Below are positions 7,472 through 15,928 of a stretch of DNA of 36,770 nucleotides, one piece after another (the first letter of the stretch is position 1; each line of letters opens with the position of its first letter). Under the pieces are notes generated by a model, which made no database searches, was not told the DNA's origin, and worked only from the letters and a program-made list of their open reading frames with translations. Source of the stretch: CAYMSF01 sp964542255 (GTDB lineage: Bacteria; Verrucomicrobiota; Lentisphaeria; Victivallales; Victivallaceae); contig CAZITV010000008.1 in NCBI GenBank assembly GCA_964542255.1, positions 1-36,770 on the forward strand, in the 5' to 3' direction. The position numbers and the translations under genes are program-made.

Positions 7472-8225
7472 ATTTCACAAAATAGATTAACATGATTAGG
7501 GCGGCGGGAATTAATAACAATCCGATCATTTGCGCCCGGGTAAACCCGCCGGCAAGGTAATCCGCGTGATCTCCACGGAAAAATTCATCCACAAAACGAA
7601 TAATTCCATATATCAACAAATAGAGCGAAGTCGCAACGCCGCGCCGGGTTTTGCGCAGAATATAATACATAGCCACACCCAACAGCAAATTTGCGCCGGC
7701 CTCATATAACTGCACCGGGTGAATCGCAGTACAACCGTGAACCCGTGCCGGCATACTGCCTTGTGGATGCACCACACCCCAATACAATTCAGTTGGCTTG
7801 CCGAAGCAGCAGCCATTTAAAAAACAGCCAATGCGTCCGAACATGTGCCCGAATGCCAGCGCCGGAGTGCAAACGTCGAGAACACGCCAAGTGTCAAGCC
7901 TGGTCTTGCGGCAATATAAGATCATGCAAAATATTGCCAGAAAAAAACCACCATAGAAGACCAGACCGCCACGGTCAATCCGGAATATTTCCAACAAATT
8001 ATGACGATATTGGTCAAAAAACTGTATTACATAGGCTATACGTGAACCGATAACTCCTGCGATCACACCGATAAAAACCAATGTAGTCGCTTGGTCACGA
8101 TTCATTCCGGCATATTTTTTATTATAGTCGATCAGGAACATGGCAGCCAGAAAACCCAGTGCAACCATCACGCCGTACCAGCGTATCGTAATCATACTAT
8201 TAATTTCCCAAAAAATCGGATGCAT
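7428..8225 (-). CDS. lgt: Prolipoprotein diacylglyceryl transferase
   Basis: Lgt transfers diacylglycerol from phosphatidylglycerol to the lipobox cysteine of prolipoproteins in the inner membrane. The 265-residue protein is multi-spanning and shows the expected motifs: WYGVM near the N-terminus, GSRIAYVI, GGLVFYGGF, the Lgt signature GRIGCFLNGCCFG, HPVQLYEA with its essential His, and RFVDEFFRGDH. The ATG at 8225 places the family's usual start just before the first helix. The gene overlaps the downstream rluD-like gene by 44 bases, indicating one transcript. Confidence 0.95.
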   Translation of the reverse strand: MHPIFWEINSMITIRWYGVMVALGFLAAMFLIDYNKKYAGMNRDQATTLVFIGVIAGVIGSRIAYVIQFFDQYRHNLLEIFRIDRGGLVFYGGFFLAIFCMILYCRKTRLDTWRVLDVCTPALAFGHMFGRIGCFLNGCCFGKPTELYWGVVHPQGSMPARVHGCTAIHPVQLYEAGANLLLGVAMYYILRKTRRGVATSLYLLIYGIIRFVDEFFRGDHADYLAGGFTRAQMIGLLLIPAALIMLIYFVKYGNKNSTTDGKPRV

Positions 8226-8261
8226 AACATTTCCTTTAAAATTCTAGATATTAATCTGCCC

Positions 8262-8438
8262 TCAGCAGCGAACAGCTTTAAAATATAGACGTTTATTCAC
8301 CGAATACAATCTCAGCAGTGCAGCCGGCAACGTCCACCCGGCACTATTTTTCTGTCGGCTCACTGAGTACACAACGGACATTACGGAAAAATCCTCAAAG
8401 TATGCCGCATTCAGCGAATTTCCGCTCGACTTACTCAA
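8262..8438 (-). CDS. Uncertain 58-codon ORF with TTG start
   Basis: The minus strand is open from TTG at 8438 (or the internal ATG 20 codons later) to a TGA at 8262-8264. The product has no recognised domain. It reads upstream of lgt with no clear ribosome-binding site. It may be a chance frame or the remnant of a gene. Confidence 0.2.
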   Translation of the reverse strand: MSKSSGNSLNAAYFEDFSVMSVVYSVSRQKNSAGWTLPAALLRLYSVNKRLYFKAVRC

Positions 8439-8467
8439 AAAAAATGATAAATGTTGCGTTGTTGTGA

Positions 8468-8495
8468 TTGAATTTTACCATAGCGATGGTATAGT
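8468..8495 (+). promoter_or_regulatory. Candidate promoter of the tRNA gene
   Basis: TTGAAT (8468-8473) and TATAGT (8490-8495) are 16 bases apart, close to the vegetative sigma-factor pattern. The predicted start lies near 8502, about 27 bases before the mature tRNA 5' end. Confidence 0.45.
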
Positions 8496-8528
8496 TATTT
8501 TCAGTTTTAATTGAAAGAGATACGATAT

Positions 8529-8605
8529 GGCGGCTTAGCTCAGTTGGTTAGAGCAACGGAATCATAATCCGTAGGTACTGGGTTCAAGTCCCAGAGCCGC
8601 CACCA
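8529..8605 (+). tRNA. tRNA with CAT anticodon, probably elongator tRNA-Met (tRNA-Ile2 not excluded)
   Basis: A full cloverleaf can be drawn. The acceptor stem GGCGGCT pairs with AGCCGCC, the D arm is GCTC/GAGC, and the anticodon stem ACGGA/TCCGT has loop ATCATAA (anticodon CAT). The T arm is CTGGG/CCCAG with loop TTCAAGT, and CCA is encoded (8603-8605). A lysidine-modified tRNA-Ile would look the same at the anticodon. Its 3' end faces the carbohydrate island, and a degenerate copy of its 3' half lies at 18885-18930. Confidence 0.95.
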
Positions 8606-8786
8606 CTTTTCCCACTCAAAATCCCGTTATATTTTTTTTAATTTTCTCTTGCGTTACCCAGCAGTTTTACCAAATTTGCCAAAAAAATAATTATTTCCTG
8701 TGCTCTGAGATAAGATAATTTTGCACTGCCACTGCTATCATAAATGGCACTCGATTGCGTTGTTTGGCATTTATTGCTAAAAATGC

Positions 8787-10247
8787 TTACGTGGCACCGT
8801 TTCCAGTGCTGCGCATTTGGTCCGCGACATTTGGGTATTTGCACTGCATTTGTGCTTCGATGCGCCGGTTAATTTTGAAGTGCAGTGTTTCGATGTTAAT
8901 TTTGCCAATGACAAAAGCGTTGAGGTCATCCCAGAATGTCCGTTGCCGCACCATAATTCCGCTGACTTCCTGCGGGAATAAGATTTGATTGCTGCGCAGT
9001 AGGGACTGCCGCAGCATTTCAGAAGAGCAATGAACAAATTCTTGATTAAAATAGAGTTCCTGTGCATTTTTTACTGCTGGAATAAAGTGTTTGAGTTTTG
9101 CCAAGGCGCGTTGATTTTTCAGACTGACGATATCAGCGATAAACTGACAGGCTTCGATGGGCTGGGTCGTATTTTTTGCCAGATAAATGCCGATGGTATG
9201 CCGTCCGATATAGCCGTTTTCTTCGCACGGGAATGGTAAAAAGACAAATTCCGGATTGGCGTTTAAAGATGGGATGGTGGTATTGAACGCGTAAGAAACT
9301 AAATGCTTGTTGTCAAGTAAATCTTGTGCCGGGTTGGCATTGATTTCACTGGAAGCGAGTGCGGCAACGCGCCGCATTAACGCTTCTTTTGATTTATCAA
9401 AGACTACTTTTCCGGTGTAAAAGTATGGAACAATACCAAAAGAATTCAATAAAAAAAACGGGTTAGAAATTTTGCCGATTTTTTTGTTGTGTTTTTTAGC
9501 AAGATAGTCGGCGGTTTCTAAGAATTCGCCCCATCCCCATTGATTCGGGATGTTTATACCTTGCCAATCCCGCCGCAAACCTGCCAGAAAGGTAACGCTC
9601 GTACCGTAAGGAATACAGCCTAAATGCTTATGGGCAAACGAGTCACGCCAGAGCAGCGGGTCAAAACGATTTTCTGAAAATGCGCTTTCAAAGCTCAAAT
9701 AAGCTTCCAGCGGCTGAGTGGTTTTGTGATACATATAGCTGAGGGCGTCAGAGGTAACGCATTGTAAAACATCAAAGGGAGACAAATCCTCGCGATTCTG
9801 CTCAGTATTCGGCTTGTATTGAGCCACATTGATTTTTAATCCATGATGAGTGTTAGAAAAGCGCCTCATGCAGTTATGCCAATATCCGTTGACCAATTCA
9901 GACGGGAATGCTAAATCCATAGATTTGAAATTCAGATTGGTGTTCTCATCAAAATTTGGGCTTCCGGTGGCAGCATTTAGCATAGTTAACAGGCTATCGT
10001 CAATTTGTGTATTGTCGCTGATATTAAACGTTTCCTGTAATAATTTGCTGTTAATATATCTGGTGCGCCCCCCCGGGTATTGAAAAATTAAATTTCTTTG
10101 CGTCAGCACATCCAACGCCTTGCGGATAGTTACCCGCGAAATTTTCAATTCGATTGCCATTTCGCGTTCAGACGGCAGGCGAACCGCGCCCTGATCCAAT
10201 AGATAGTATTTAACAATTAGCTCAACAGCAAAATCTACCAGTTTCAT
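8787..10247 (-). CDS. GntR-type regulator fused to a solute-binding-protein-like domain
   Basis: Residues 1-70 are a GntR-family winged helix (LPSEREMAIELKISRVTIRK at about 24-43 is the helix-turn-helix core). From about residue 100 to the end the protein resembles an extracellular solute-binding protein of the carbohydrate (family 1) type, but without a signal peptide or lipobox. Typical pieces are DVLQC, the FAHKHLGCIPYGTSVTFLAG segment, WGWGEFLETADYLAKK, and IGIYLAKNTTQPIEACQFI. Most GntR proteins carry FCD, UTRA or aminotransferase domains, so this pairing is unusual. The inference is a cytoplasmic sugar-sensing repressor or activator. It is divergent from the operon starting at 10547, its likely target. 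Confidence 0.8.
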   Translation of the reverse strand: MKLVDFAVELIVKYYLLDQGAVRLPSEREMAIELKISRVTIRKALDVLTQRNLIFQYPGGRTRYINSKLLQETFNISDNTQIDDSLLTMLNAATGSPNFDENTNLNFKSMDLAFPSELVNGYWHNCMRRFSNTHHGLKINVAQYKPNTEQNREDLSPFDVLQCVTSDALSYMYHKTTQPLEAYLSFESAFSENRFDPLLWRDSFAHKHLGCIPYGTSVTFLAGLRRDWQGINIPNQWGWGEFLETADYLAKKHNKKIGKISNPFFLLNSFGIVPYFYTGKVVFDKSKEALMRRVAALASSEINANPAQDLLDNKHLVSYAFNTTIPSLNANPEFVFLPFPCEENGYIGRHTIGIYLAKNTTQPIEACQFIADIVSLKNQRALAKLKHFIPAVKNAQELYFNQEFVHCSSEMLRQSLLRSNQILFPQEVSGIMVRQRTFWDDLNAFVIGKINIETLHFKINRRIEAQMQCKYPNVADQMRSTGNGAT

Positions 10248-10546
10248 ATCATACTCATTATGGAAAGTTATTAATCTTACTGCACCTAATCAAATTATAA
10301 AGCGTAAAAAAATAATTACAAGCTAATTTGATAAATATTCATACCAAAAATACCATAATAACCTTTTTTTGTAAAAAAATTAAAAAAAAGTGATTTTATC
10401 TATTTCATTGGCTCGGAATATCGGATATATTTAAAATTAAAGAGCCGCTGGGTTTGGTTGTAATGGCGATGATGGTGCGGCCGATGCACGAAGAAACATA
10501 GCTATTGAATAATTTATAATTTGAAATTTTATCTGGGAGATAGACA
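10248..10546. promoter_or_regulatory. AT-rich divergent control region between the regulator and the sugar operon
   Basis: About 300 bases separate two divergent genes. A consensus TATAAT at 10515-10520 would start the plus-strand transcript near 10527, with GGGAGA (10535-10540) as the ribosome-binding site for the ATG at 10547. No convincing -35 box or perfect palindrome was found. A frame of about 36 codons ending at TAG around 10500 may be the tail of a lost gene, but this is only a guess. Confidence 0.5.
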
Positions 10547-12580
10547 ATGACAGCTGAAAAAACATACAGTATGAGCGATTTACCGCCGCGTTTTTTTGAC
10601 GTGGTACCGGAGGGATGCGTGCGCCAATATCCTTTTCCGATGATATCAACTCACAACGCGATTTGGGATTATGCTGATGGCGAAAACGGCAAGCATTACG
10701 TTGCACTGTGCAATGAATTTTCTGCTGCAAATTCGGTGGTGATGTTTGAATTTGACCCGCAAACTAAAAAATTTGCAGAGATGTTTCGCGGTGACCAGAT
10801 TACGATGTGTCCGAAGAATGCGATTCCGCACAGCAAGGTGCACACCTCAATATGTCCAATGCGTGATGGTCGTCTGATTATGACCACGCACTCGACTTCA
10901 CCTGGACCGCTGCACGATTACTGGTTGATAGATTCATATTTTTATGACCACTGGGAAGGTTTCCCGGGATCGCACATTCTCATTTACGACCCGAAGACCA
11001 AGAGTGCGCATTCACTGGGATGTCCGACACCGCGTGATTCGATTTATGGTTCAATTTATATTGAAAAGAACCATTCGCTGTATTTCATTAACTATATGCG
11101 CGGCGGGTTGTTTCGTTATGATTTGGAAAATCAGGAGTTGATTGAGCTGGATAAAATTACTGAGTGGGCGACTTGGCGTCTAGCCAAAGACCACAATGAA
11201 AATATTTACACTTCTACCCGCTATGGCCACCTGTGGAAGATTAACACCAGTAATGACACCGTGGAAGATATTGGTCAGTTGCCCGGTGCCGAAATTGATA
11301 CCAATATCGGGCGCAGCAGCCACATGCAGTTAAGTAATTTCAAGCGCGGTCCCGGCGGTAAATACTATATGAGCTGGGGGTTTTCTGACCTCTTATATTC
11401 ATACGATACTGATAGCGGTGTTTTTGAAGCACTAGGCAACATGGTTCCGCCGGAATACCGCAAAGTTCAAGGCACCCACTGCTCAACTTTTAACTTTGAT
11501 TCGCAGGGCGTGCTCTGGGCAGGGTTTATGATGCAGTATGGGCCGACGGGTTCACCGATTCAATTGTTCCGCTGGGATTTCGCCAATGACGGGAAACCTG
11601 AAGCTCTGGGAATGCTGGGCTCGCCGGAACGTGTAATTACCAATATTAGTGAATCGTGGATTGACACGGCGACTGACACCTTATGGCTTGGCGATACCAA
11701 TCATGCGGATGACCCGCCGATGGTTTGCGAGGTAAACTTACGTAAATTGTATGCGGAACGCAGTTTGCCGCGCCCGAAATTACGTGATGTTTTGCCGTTA
11801 TGGTTTGTGCGTGACGGAGAGCAGTTTTATCCGGAACTCTATTCTCAAGCTGCGCTTAAAAAGTACTTGGAATTCGAAAAATTTGTTCAACTTGATTATT
11901 TCCCGTTTGCCGACAAAGAAGCCAATACCAGACTTAATCGCGGCGCCGGTACCGGGGTGCGGATATGGGAACATGTAAAATTGGGTGAAGGGCATGTGCA
12001 TCAAGTGCGTTTCACTGATAACCATATCCTGCGCGTATGGTGCGGCACGTTGGACAAGGTCATACATTGCCTGGAGGTCAACGTTAATACTCTGGCGGTA
12101 ACGGAAACATCCTTAGCCGCGTGTCCGCTCCGTGAGCCAGTGCTATGTGCACAACAACTGCCTTACCGATCAGGCCGTAAGTTCCTGGCCCGTGCCACCG
12201 CGTCCTGCCGGTTTAAAAACGGGGTGCTGTATGGTACTGAAGACGGCTTGATTGCTGCTGTGTATGACGATGGCAAAGTTGTTTCATACGGTGCATTGAC
12301 GGTGATGTCGCCGGTTCACGCCATGGCAAAATCGCCTAATTCAGACACTATTTACGGTGTTGCCGGCAAAAAACAGGATCTGGGTTTGGTGTTTGCCTTT
12401 TCGCCTGAAACCGGGATGGCCGAACTGGGCAGAACGCACTTAACGCTTGGTGTTGCGCCGGGTAATTTGACCTGTAATCAGCCGGTAACGCTGGATGTGG
12501 CGGCTGACGAGACTCTTGCCATCGGCTGTATTGACAAACTGGGTGCTGTTTTTATTTATAAAATGATGCAGCTGAAATAA
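10547..12580 (+). CDS. Large beta-propeller-like protein, unknown function
   Basis: The 677 residues contain many short strands ending in patterns such as HYVALC, SHILIYDPKTK, LYFINYMRGGLFRYDL, IYTSTRYGHLWKIN, KYYMSWGFSDLLYSYD and GVLWAGFMMQYG. These fit the blades of one or two beta-propellers. No signal peptide is present, so it acts in the cytoplasm. Propeller folds with this look occur in oligosaccharide lyases, lactonases and sugar-binding proteins, but I see no catalytic motif that decides between them. It is the first gene of the island operon, with a good ribosome-binding site and a -10 box just upstream. Its product is probably an enzyme or binding protein for the island's substrate. 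Confidence 0.7.
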   Translation: MTAEKTYSMSDLPPRFFDVVPEGCVRQYPFPMISTHNAIWDYADGENGKHYVALCNEFSAANSVVMFEFDPQTKKFAEMFRGDQITMCPKNAIPHSKVHTSICPMRDGRLIMTTHSTSPGPLHDYWLIDSYFYDHWEGFPGSHILIYDPKTKSAHSLGCPTPRDSIYGSIYIEKNHSLYFINYMRGGLFRYDLENQELIELDKITEWATWRLAKDHNENIYTSTRYGHLWKINTSNDTVEDIGQLPGAEIDTNIGRSSHMQLSNFKRGPGGKYYMSWGFSDLLYSYDTDSGVFEALGNMVPPEYRKVQGTHCSTFNFDSQGVLWAGFMMQYGPTGSPIQLFRWDFANDGKPEALGMLGSPERVITNISESWIDTATDTLWLGDTNHADDPPMVCEVNLRKLYAERSLPRPKLRDVLPLWFVRDGEQFYPELYSQAALKKYLEFEKFVQLDYFPFADKEANTRLNRGAGTGVRIWEHVKLGEGHVHQVRFTDNHILRVWCGTLDKVIHCLEVNVNTLAVTETSLAACPLREPVLCAQQLPYRSGRKFLARATASCRFKNGVLYGTEDGLIAAVYDDGKVVSYGALTVMSPVHAMAKSPNSDTIYGVAGKKQDLGLVFAFSPETGMAELGRTHLTLGVAPGNLTCNQPVTLDVAADETLAIGCIDKLGAVFIYKMMQLK

Positions 12581-12668
12581 ATGCCGGCAACAACGCCTCA
12601 GAACATTTCAAACCGGCTGTTTAATTATATATTGTTGATTTTTAAACCATGATTTTGGGAAGGTGCCT

Positions 12669-12866
12669 ATGAATAAACGTCAGCAGTTACTTCAATCGCT
12701 TGCTCATCAATCCGGTCCGGTGCCAATTGACTTCGGCGGTACGCCGGTATCAGGAATGCACTGCTCGTGCGTGGCGCAGTTGCGGGCAAAACTGGGTTTG
12801 GAACCGCGTCCGGATCCATTCGGAAAAATCTACCGATGCAGCCGCAAACCTGATACCATCAATTAA
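12669..12866 (+). pseudogene. Truncated N-terminus of a UroD-superfamily protein
   Basis: An ATG at 12669, preceded by GGGAAGG, opens a frame whose start (PIDFGGTPVSGMH about residues 19-31, then LRAKLGLEP) parallels the N-terminus of the UroD-like protein at 15925 (PIDIGSTYTTGIH, then IKTLNLPE). The likeness stops at about residue 50 and the frame ends at 12866, after about 65 codons instead of about 380. It therefore looks like the stump of a paralogue left by a deletion. The good ribosome-binding site suggests recent loss. Confidence 0.65.
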
Positions 12867-12939
12867 TAATTTACAGATGCCGCTGGTTTTCGTTGCCGCC
12901 GGCAATACTGTTAAAATTGACTTGAGTACTCTTTAACTT
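12867..12939 (+). other. Possible 3' tail of a second broken gene
   Basis: In another frame the DNA following the UroD-like stump reads through to a TAA at 12934-12936, ending with a hydrophobic stretch (LVFVAAGNTVKIDL) that looks like the last strand of a beta-sandwich domain. The deletion that truncated the UroD-like gene may therefore have joined it to the end of another gene. The evidence is weak. Confidence 0.25.
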
Positions 12940-13836
12940 ATGCAATCTAAAACAAAAAAATTATATCAACTGTTCGGCGATTTGCCGTCGCGTGATTTAC
13001 CAATTCAGGTTGAGCTTGTAAATCAAGAAAAACATCCCAGCTACTGTTTAGAACGGTTAGTATTGAATTGCAATGGAATTGAAAAAGTGCCGGCACTCTT
13101 CGTGTACCCCAAAGTTCAAGCAGGAAAGTTGCCGGTAGTAGTCTATAACCATTCGCATGGCGGGCGTTATGAAACCGGCAAAGAGGAACTTATCGTCGGC
13201 GCACCATACATCTACAAACCATGGCTAAACGATTTAATAACTGCCGGATATGCGGTAATAGCGATCGACCACTGGGGCTTTGGTCAAAGATCTGGACGCA
13301 GCGAAATGGATATTTTTAAAGATTTTCTCTGGCACGGCAAATCTATGTGGGGCATGATGGTTTATGATTCACTGCGCGCCGTTGACTATTTATGCAGCAG
13401 AGCGGAAATTGACCAGACTAGAATTGCTACCCTGGGAATGTCTATGGGGAGTACGATGGCGTGGTATTTGGCGGCAATAGATGAACGAGTCAAGGTCTGT
13501 GTTGATATCTGTTGCCTGACAGATTTTCATTCGCTCCTCAAACATCAGGGCCTGCACGGTCATGGCATTTATTATTATGTGCCAGGACTATTAAAATTTT
13601 TTGATACTGCTGCAATTAACGCGCTGATTGCGCCGCGCGCGCATTTGTCTTTAGCGGGAATTGACGATTTGCTGACCCCCGAAGATGGCCTGGATATTAT
13701 AGACAACAAACTAAAAAAAGTTTACCGGCGTATGAACAGCGCAGAAAACTGGCAGTTACATAAATTTCCGGTAGGTCACTTGGAAACATGCGAAATGCGA
13801 AATATAATTCTGAATTTTATAGCCAATAAATTATAA
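12940..13836 (+). CDS. Alpha/beta hydrolase (dienelactone hydrolase/acetyl-esterase-like)
   Basis: This 298-residue protein has a complete alpha/beta-hydrolase core. It shows the oxyanion-hole segment NHSHGG (70-75), the nucleophile elbow GMSMG with S168, an acidic residue in GIDDLLTP (D242 or D243) and the final H280 in PVGHLE. The pattern and length fit the bacterial esterases placed near glycan-degradation genes (acetyl xylan esterase or DLH type). No signal peptide is present, so it would deacylate a sugar inside the cell. The gene lies 3 bases after the remnant at 12867-12936 and 11 bases before the UroD-like gene at 13848. Confidence 0.8.
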   Translation: MQSKTKKLYQLFGDLPSRDLPIQVELVNQEKHPSYCLERLVLNCNGIEKVPALFVYPKVQAGKLPVVVYNHSHGGRYETGKEELIVGAPYIYKPWLNDLITAGYAVIAIDHWGFGQRSGRSEMDIFKDFLWHGKSMWGMMVYDSLRAVDYLCSRAEIDQTRIATLGMSMGSTMAWYLAAIDERVKVCVDICCLTDFHSLLKHQGLHGHGIYYYVPGLLKFFDTAAINALIAPRAHLSLAGIDDLLTPEDGLDIIDNKLKKVYRRMNSAENWQLHKFPVGHLETCEMRNIILNFIANKL

Positions 13837-13847
13837 GAAATTAAAAA

Positions 13848-14939
13848 ATGAATAATTATTACAAACACAACTGGGGTGAAACTAAGAGCCGCTTTGAGGC
13901 GTGGTGGAACAACGATATCTATGACCGCCCAATATTATCGCTGAATGCCCGCAAAGATATCGACATCAAAAACGCTCCAGCATGGAGGGAAGAGGAATTT
14001 TTCAATACCGGTGCCGCGGACACTCGGATTAGATTGGATTTTTCAAATGTTAATTTCGACTCCGACAGCTATCCTGAAATAAGAGCAATACCTGGATTAA
14101 ACAATTTGGCGGTATATGCCGGCGGTAAGCCGGTTTTTTCTCCGGACACAGTCTGGCTGCACCAGTTTATTGATGATATAGAAAAATTCAATGGTTTCAA
14201 TTATAATCCCGGAAATCAATGGTATCAAAAGCATATCACTGCAACCCGGGAATTGACTGCCGCGGCTAAACACGATTATCTGGTGGATATTCCGGAATTA
14301 ATGGAAGCTATGGATATTCTTGCCACAGCCCGTGGCACCCAGGAGCTTTGCCTGGATATGATGGATTATCCTGAAGCTCTGCATCGCCATTTGGAAGTAC
14401 TCTACGACGCCTGGGAGACTTATTTTACCAATTTCTACCATCTGATTAAAGATGCTGACGACGGCAACAGCGTGGGGTGCTTTGATATTTGGGGGCCGGG
14501 CAAAACTTACAAAACACAAAGCGATTTCAGCACCCTGATGTCGCCAGCACAATTTCGTGAATTTTCCTTGCCGACACTAGAACGGCAAGTTGAATTTCTT
14601 GACTTTGCGATGTATCATTTAGACGGTAAGCTGGCAATGCTCAACCATCTCGATGCGGTTCTTGCAGTGAAAAAACTGCGGGCGGTACAGTGGAGCCCCG
14701 GCATTCAGGAACCCGGCAGTGGTGATCCCTGCTGGTATCCGCTTTACCAGAAAATCAGGAACGCCGGAAAAAGTCTGTGGCTTCATTTTGAGGATGTCAG
14801 CGCCGATGAGATGATTCAGCAGACCGATGGCATTATCAAAGCCATCGGACCGAAAGGGTTATACCTGAAATTTTTCAAGGCAATTACTGAAGCCGAGCAG
14901 GAAAAAATAATTAGTCACGCTAATAAATTTTGGCGCTGA
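13848..14939 (+). CDS. Uroporphyrinogen-decarboxylase-superfamily protein, not a heme enzyme by context
   Basis: The 363-residue protein shows the late part of the UroD/corrinoid-methyltransferase barrel: FDIWGPGKTY, the segment SPAQFREFSLPTLERQVEF, then MYHLDGKLAMLNHLDAVLAV (about 256-275) and AVQWSPG. In this fold, the His in such a HLDG segment lies at the site of methyl or porphyrin chemistry. The N-terminal third is aromatic-rich and atypical (WGETKSRFEAWWNN). Real UroD has an N-terminal Arg/Phe-rich motif that is missing here. Its place between an esterase and a GH130 enzyme suggests a role on a sugar or a methylated derivative, which is inference. No corrinoid-binding protein accompanies it. 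Confidence 0.7.
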   Translation: MNNYYKHNWGETKSRFEAWWNNDIYDRPILSLNARKDIDIKNAPAWREEEFFNTGAADTRIRLDFSNVNFDSDSYPEIRAIPGLNNLAVYAGGKPVFSPDTVWLHQFIDDIEKFNGFNYNPGNQWYQKHITATRELTAAAKHDYLVDIPELMEAMDILATARGTQELCLDMMDYPEALHRHLEVLYDAWETYFTNFYHLIKDADDGNSVGCFDIWGPGKTYKTQSDFSTLMSPAQFREFSLPTLERQVEFLDFAMYHLDGKLAMLNHLDAVLAVKKLRAVQWSPGIQEPGSGDPCWYPLYQKIRNAGKSLWLHFEDVSADEMIQQTDGIIKAIGPKGLYLKFFKAITEAEQEKIISHANKFWR

Positions 14940-14962
14940 ATATAACAAACACGAGAAATATC

Positions 14963-15928
14963 ATGGCTATTTATAATGAATTTATTTTGAACCGTCATCA
15001 GAACAACCCGATTATTAAACCTGCTGATTTTCCCGGCAGCTATGCAATTTTTAACCCGGGACAGACTAAATTTAATGGTAAATATCTGCTATTACTGCCA
15101 GTGGCGCACAACGCCGGCGATAAAAACAAGTATGGACAGGATATTACCGCACACGTCGCGTTAAGCACTGATGGTGTGCACTTTGAAATTAACCCGGAAC
15201 CGCTGTTCAAACGGGATACGCAAGCGCCGTTTTCGACGGTGCGTCCGCAGTGCATAGATTTCCGCATCACCCAGATTGATGATATGTATTACGTGGTTAA
15301 CCCCGGTTGCGGGCCATGGGGGACAATGGGCATATTATCACGCACCCGCAACTGGAATGATTGGGAAAATCTTGACATTATCAGCCTGCCGGACAACCGG
15401 ATGCCGTGTCTCTTCCCGGAAAAAATTAATGGAAAATATTACCGTTTAGACCGTCCTTATCGAGTTGCTCCGAACGACCATCACGACTTCGGCAATATGT
15501 GGCTGGCAAGTTCACCAGATTTACTGCACTGGGGCAGTTACCGCCCGCTGCTGAAACCAGGATTTTCTCATTGGAATTCCACCAAAATCGGTCCCACCCC
15601 GCCGGTAAAAACACCGGAAGGATGGCTGGTCATCATTCACGGCGTTATTGAAAGTTGCTCCGGGCACCGCTACAGCATGGGCGGAATGCTGCTCGATCTG
15701 AATAATCCGGAAAAAATCATTGGTCTAACTAAAAGCGCTATTCTGGCACCATTCGAACAGTATGAATTTAACGGCATGGTGCCGAATGTAGTATTCCCTG
15801 CCGGATTCATTGCGGACTGGGAGAGTGATGACTTGCGCGTTTACTATGGTGCGGCGGACAATTACGTCGGGCTCGCCACTGGCAGTGTGCGTGAACTTGT
15901 AGCACTATGCAGGAAGGAATACCAATGA
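14963..15928 (+). CDS. GH130 family beta-mannoside-type glycoside phosphorylase
   Basis: GH130 enzymes phosphorolyse beta-1,4- or beta-1,2-linked mannosides to mannose 1-phosphate and a shorter sugar (some members are hydrolases). The 321 residues show the five-bladed propeller pattern of the family: FNGKYLLLLPV, FRITQIDDMYYVV, FPEKINGKYYRLDRPYR, KIGPTPPVKTPEGWLVIIHG, YSMGGMLLDLNNPEKIIG and VPNVVFPAG, ending in VYYGAADNYVGLA. The ATG at 14963 is preferred over an upstream codon at 14930 that would overlap the previous gene and add 11 atypical residues. The stop overlaps the next start in ATGA (15925-15928), showing tight coupling. The linkage cannot be read from sequence; beta-mannosyl-glucose or mannobiose are likely. 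Confidence 0.85.
   Translation: MAIYNEFILNRHQNNPIIKPADFPGSYAIFNPGQTKFNGKYLLLLPVAHNAGDKNKYGQDITAHVALSTDGVHFEINPEPLFKRDTQAPFSTVRPQCIDFRITQIDDMYYVVNPGCGPWGTMGILSRTRNWNDWENLDIISLPDNRMPCLFPEKINGKYYRLDRPYRVAPNDHHDFGNMWLASSPDLLHWGSYRPLLKPGFSHWNSTKIGPTPPVKTPEGWLVIIHGVIESCSGHRYSMGGMLLDLNNPEKIIGLTKSAILAPFEQYEFNGMVPNVVFPAGFIADWESDDLRVYYGAADNYVGLATGSVRELVALCRKEYQ

Larger units (their letters stand above)
8226..8528. other. Intergenic region between lgt and the tRNA gene
   Basis: About 300 bases lie between the divergent lgt and tRNA genes. The region holds an uncertain short minus-strand frame (8262-8438) and a candidate tRNA promoter (8468-8495). No other structure was recognised. Confidence 0.5.
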
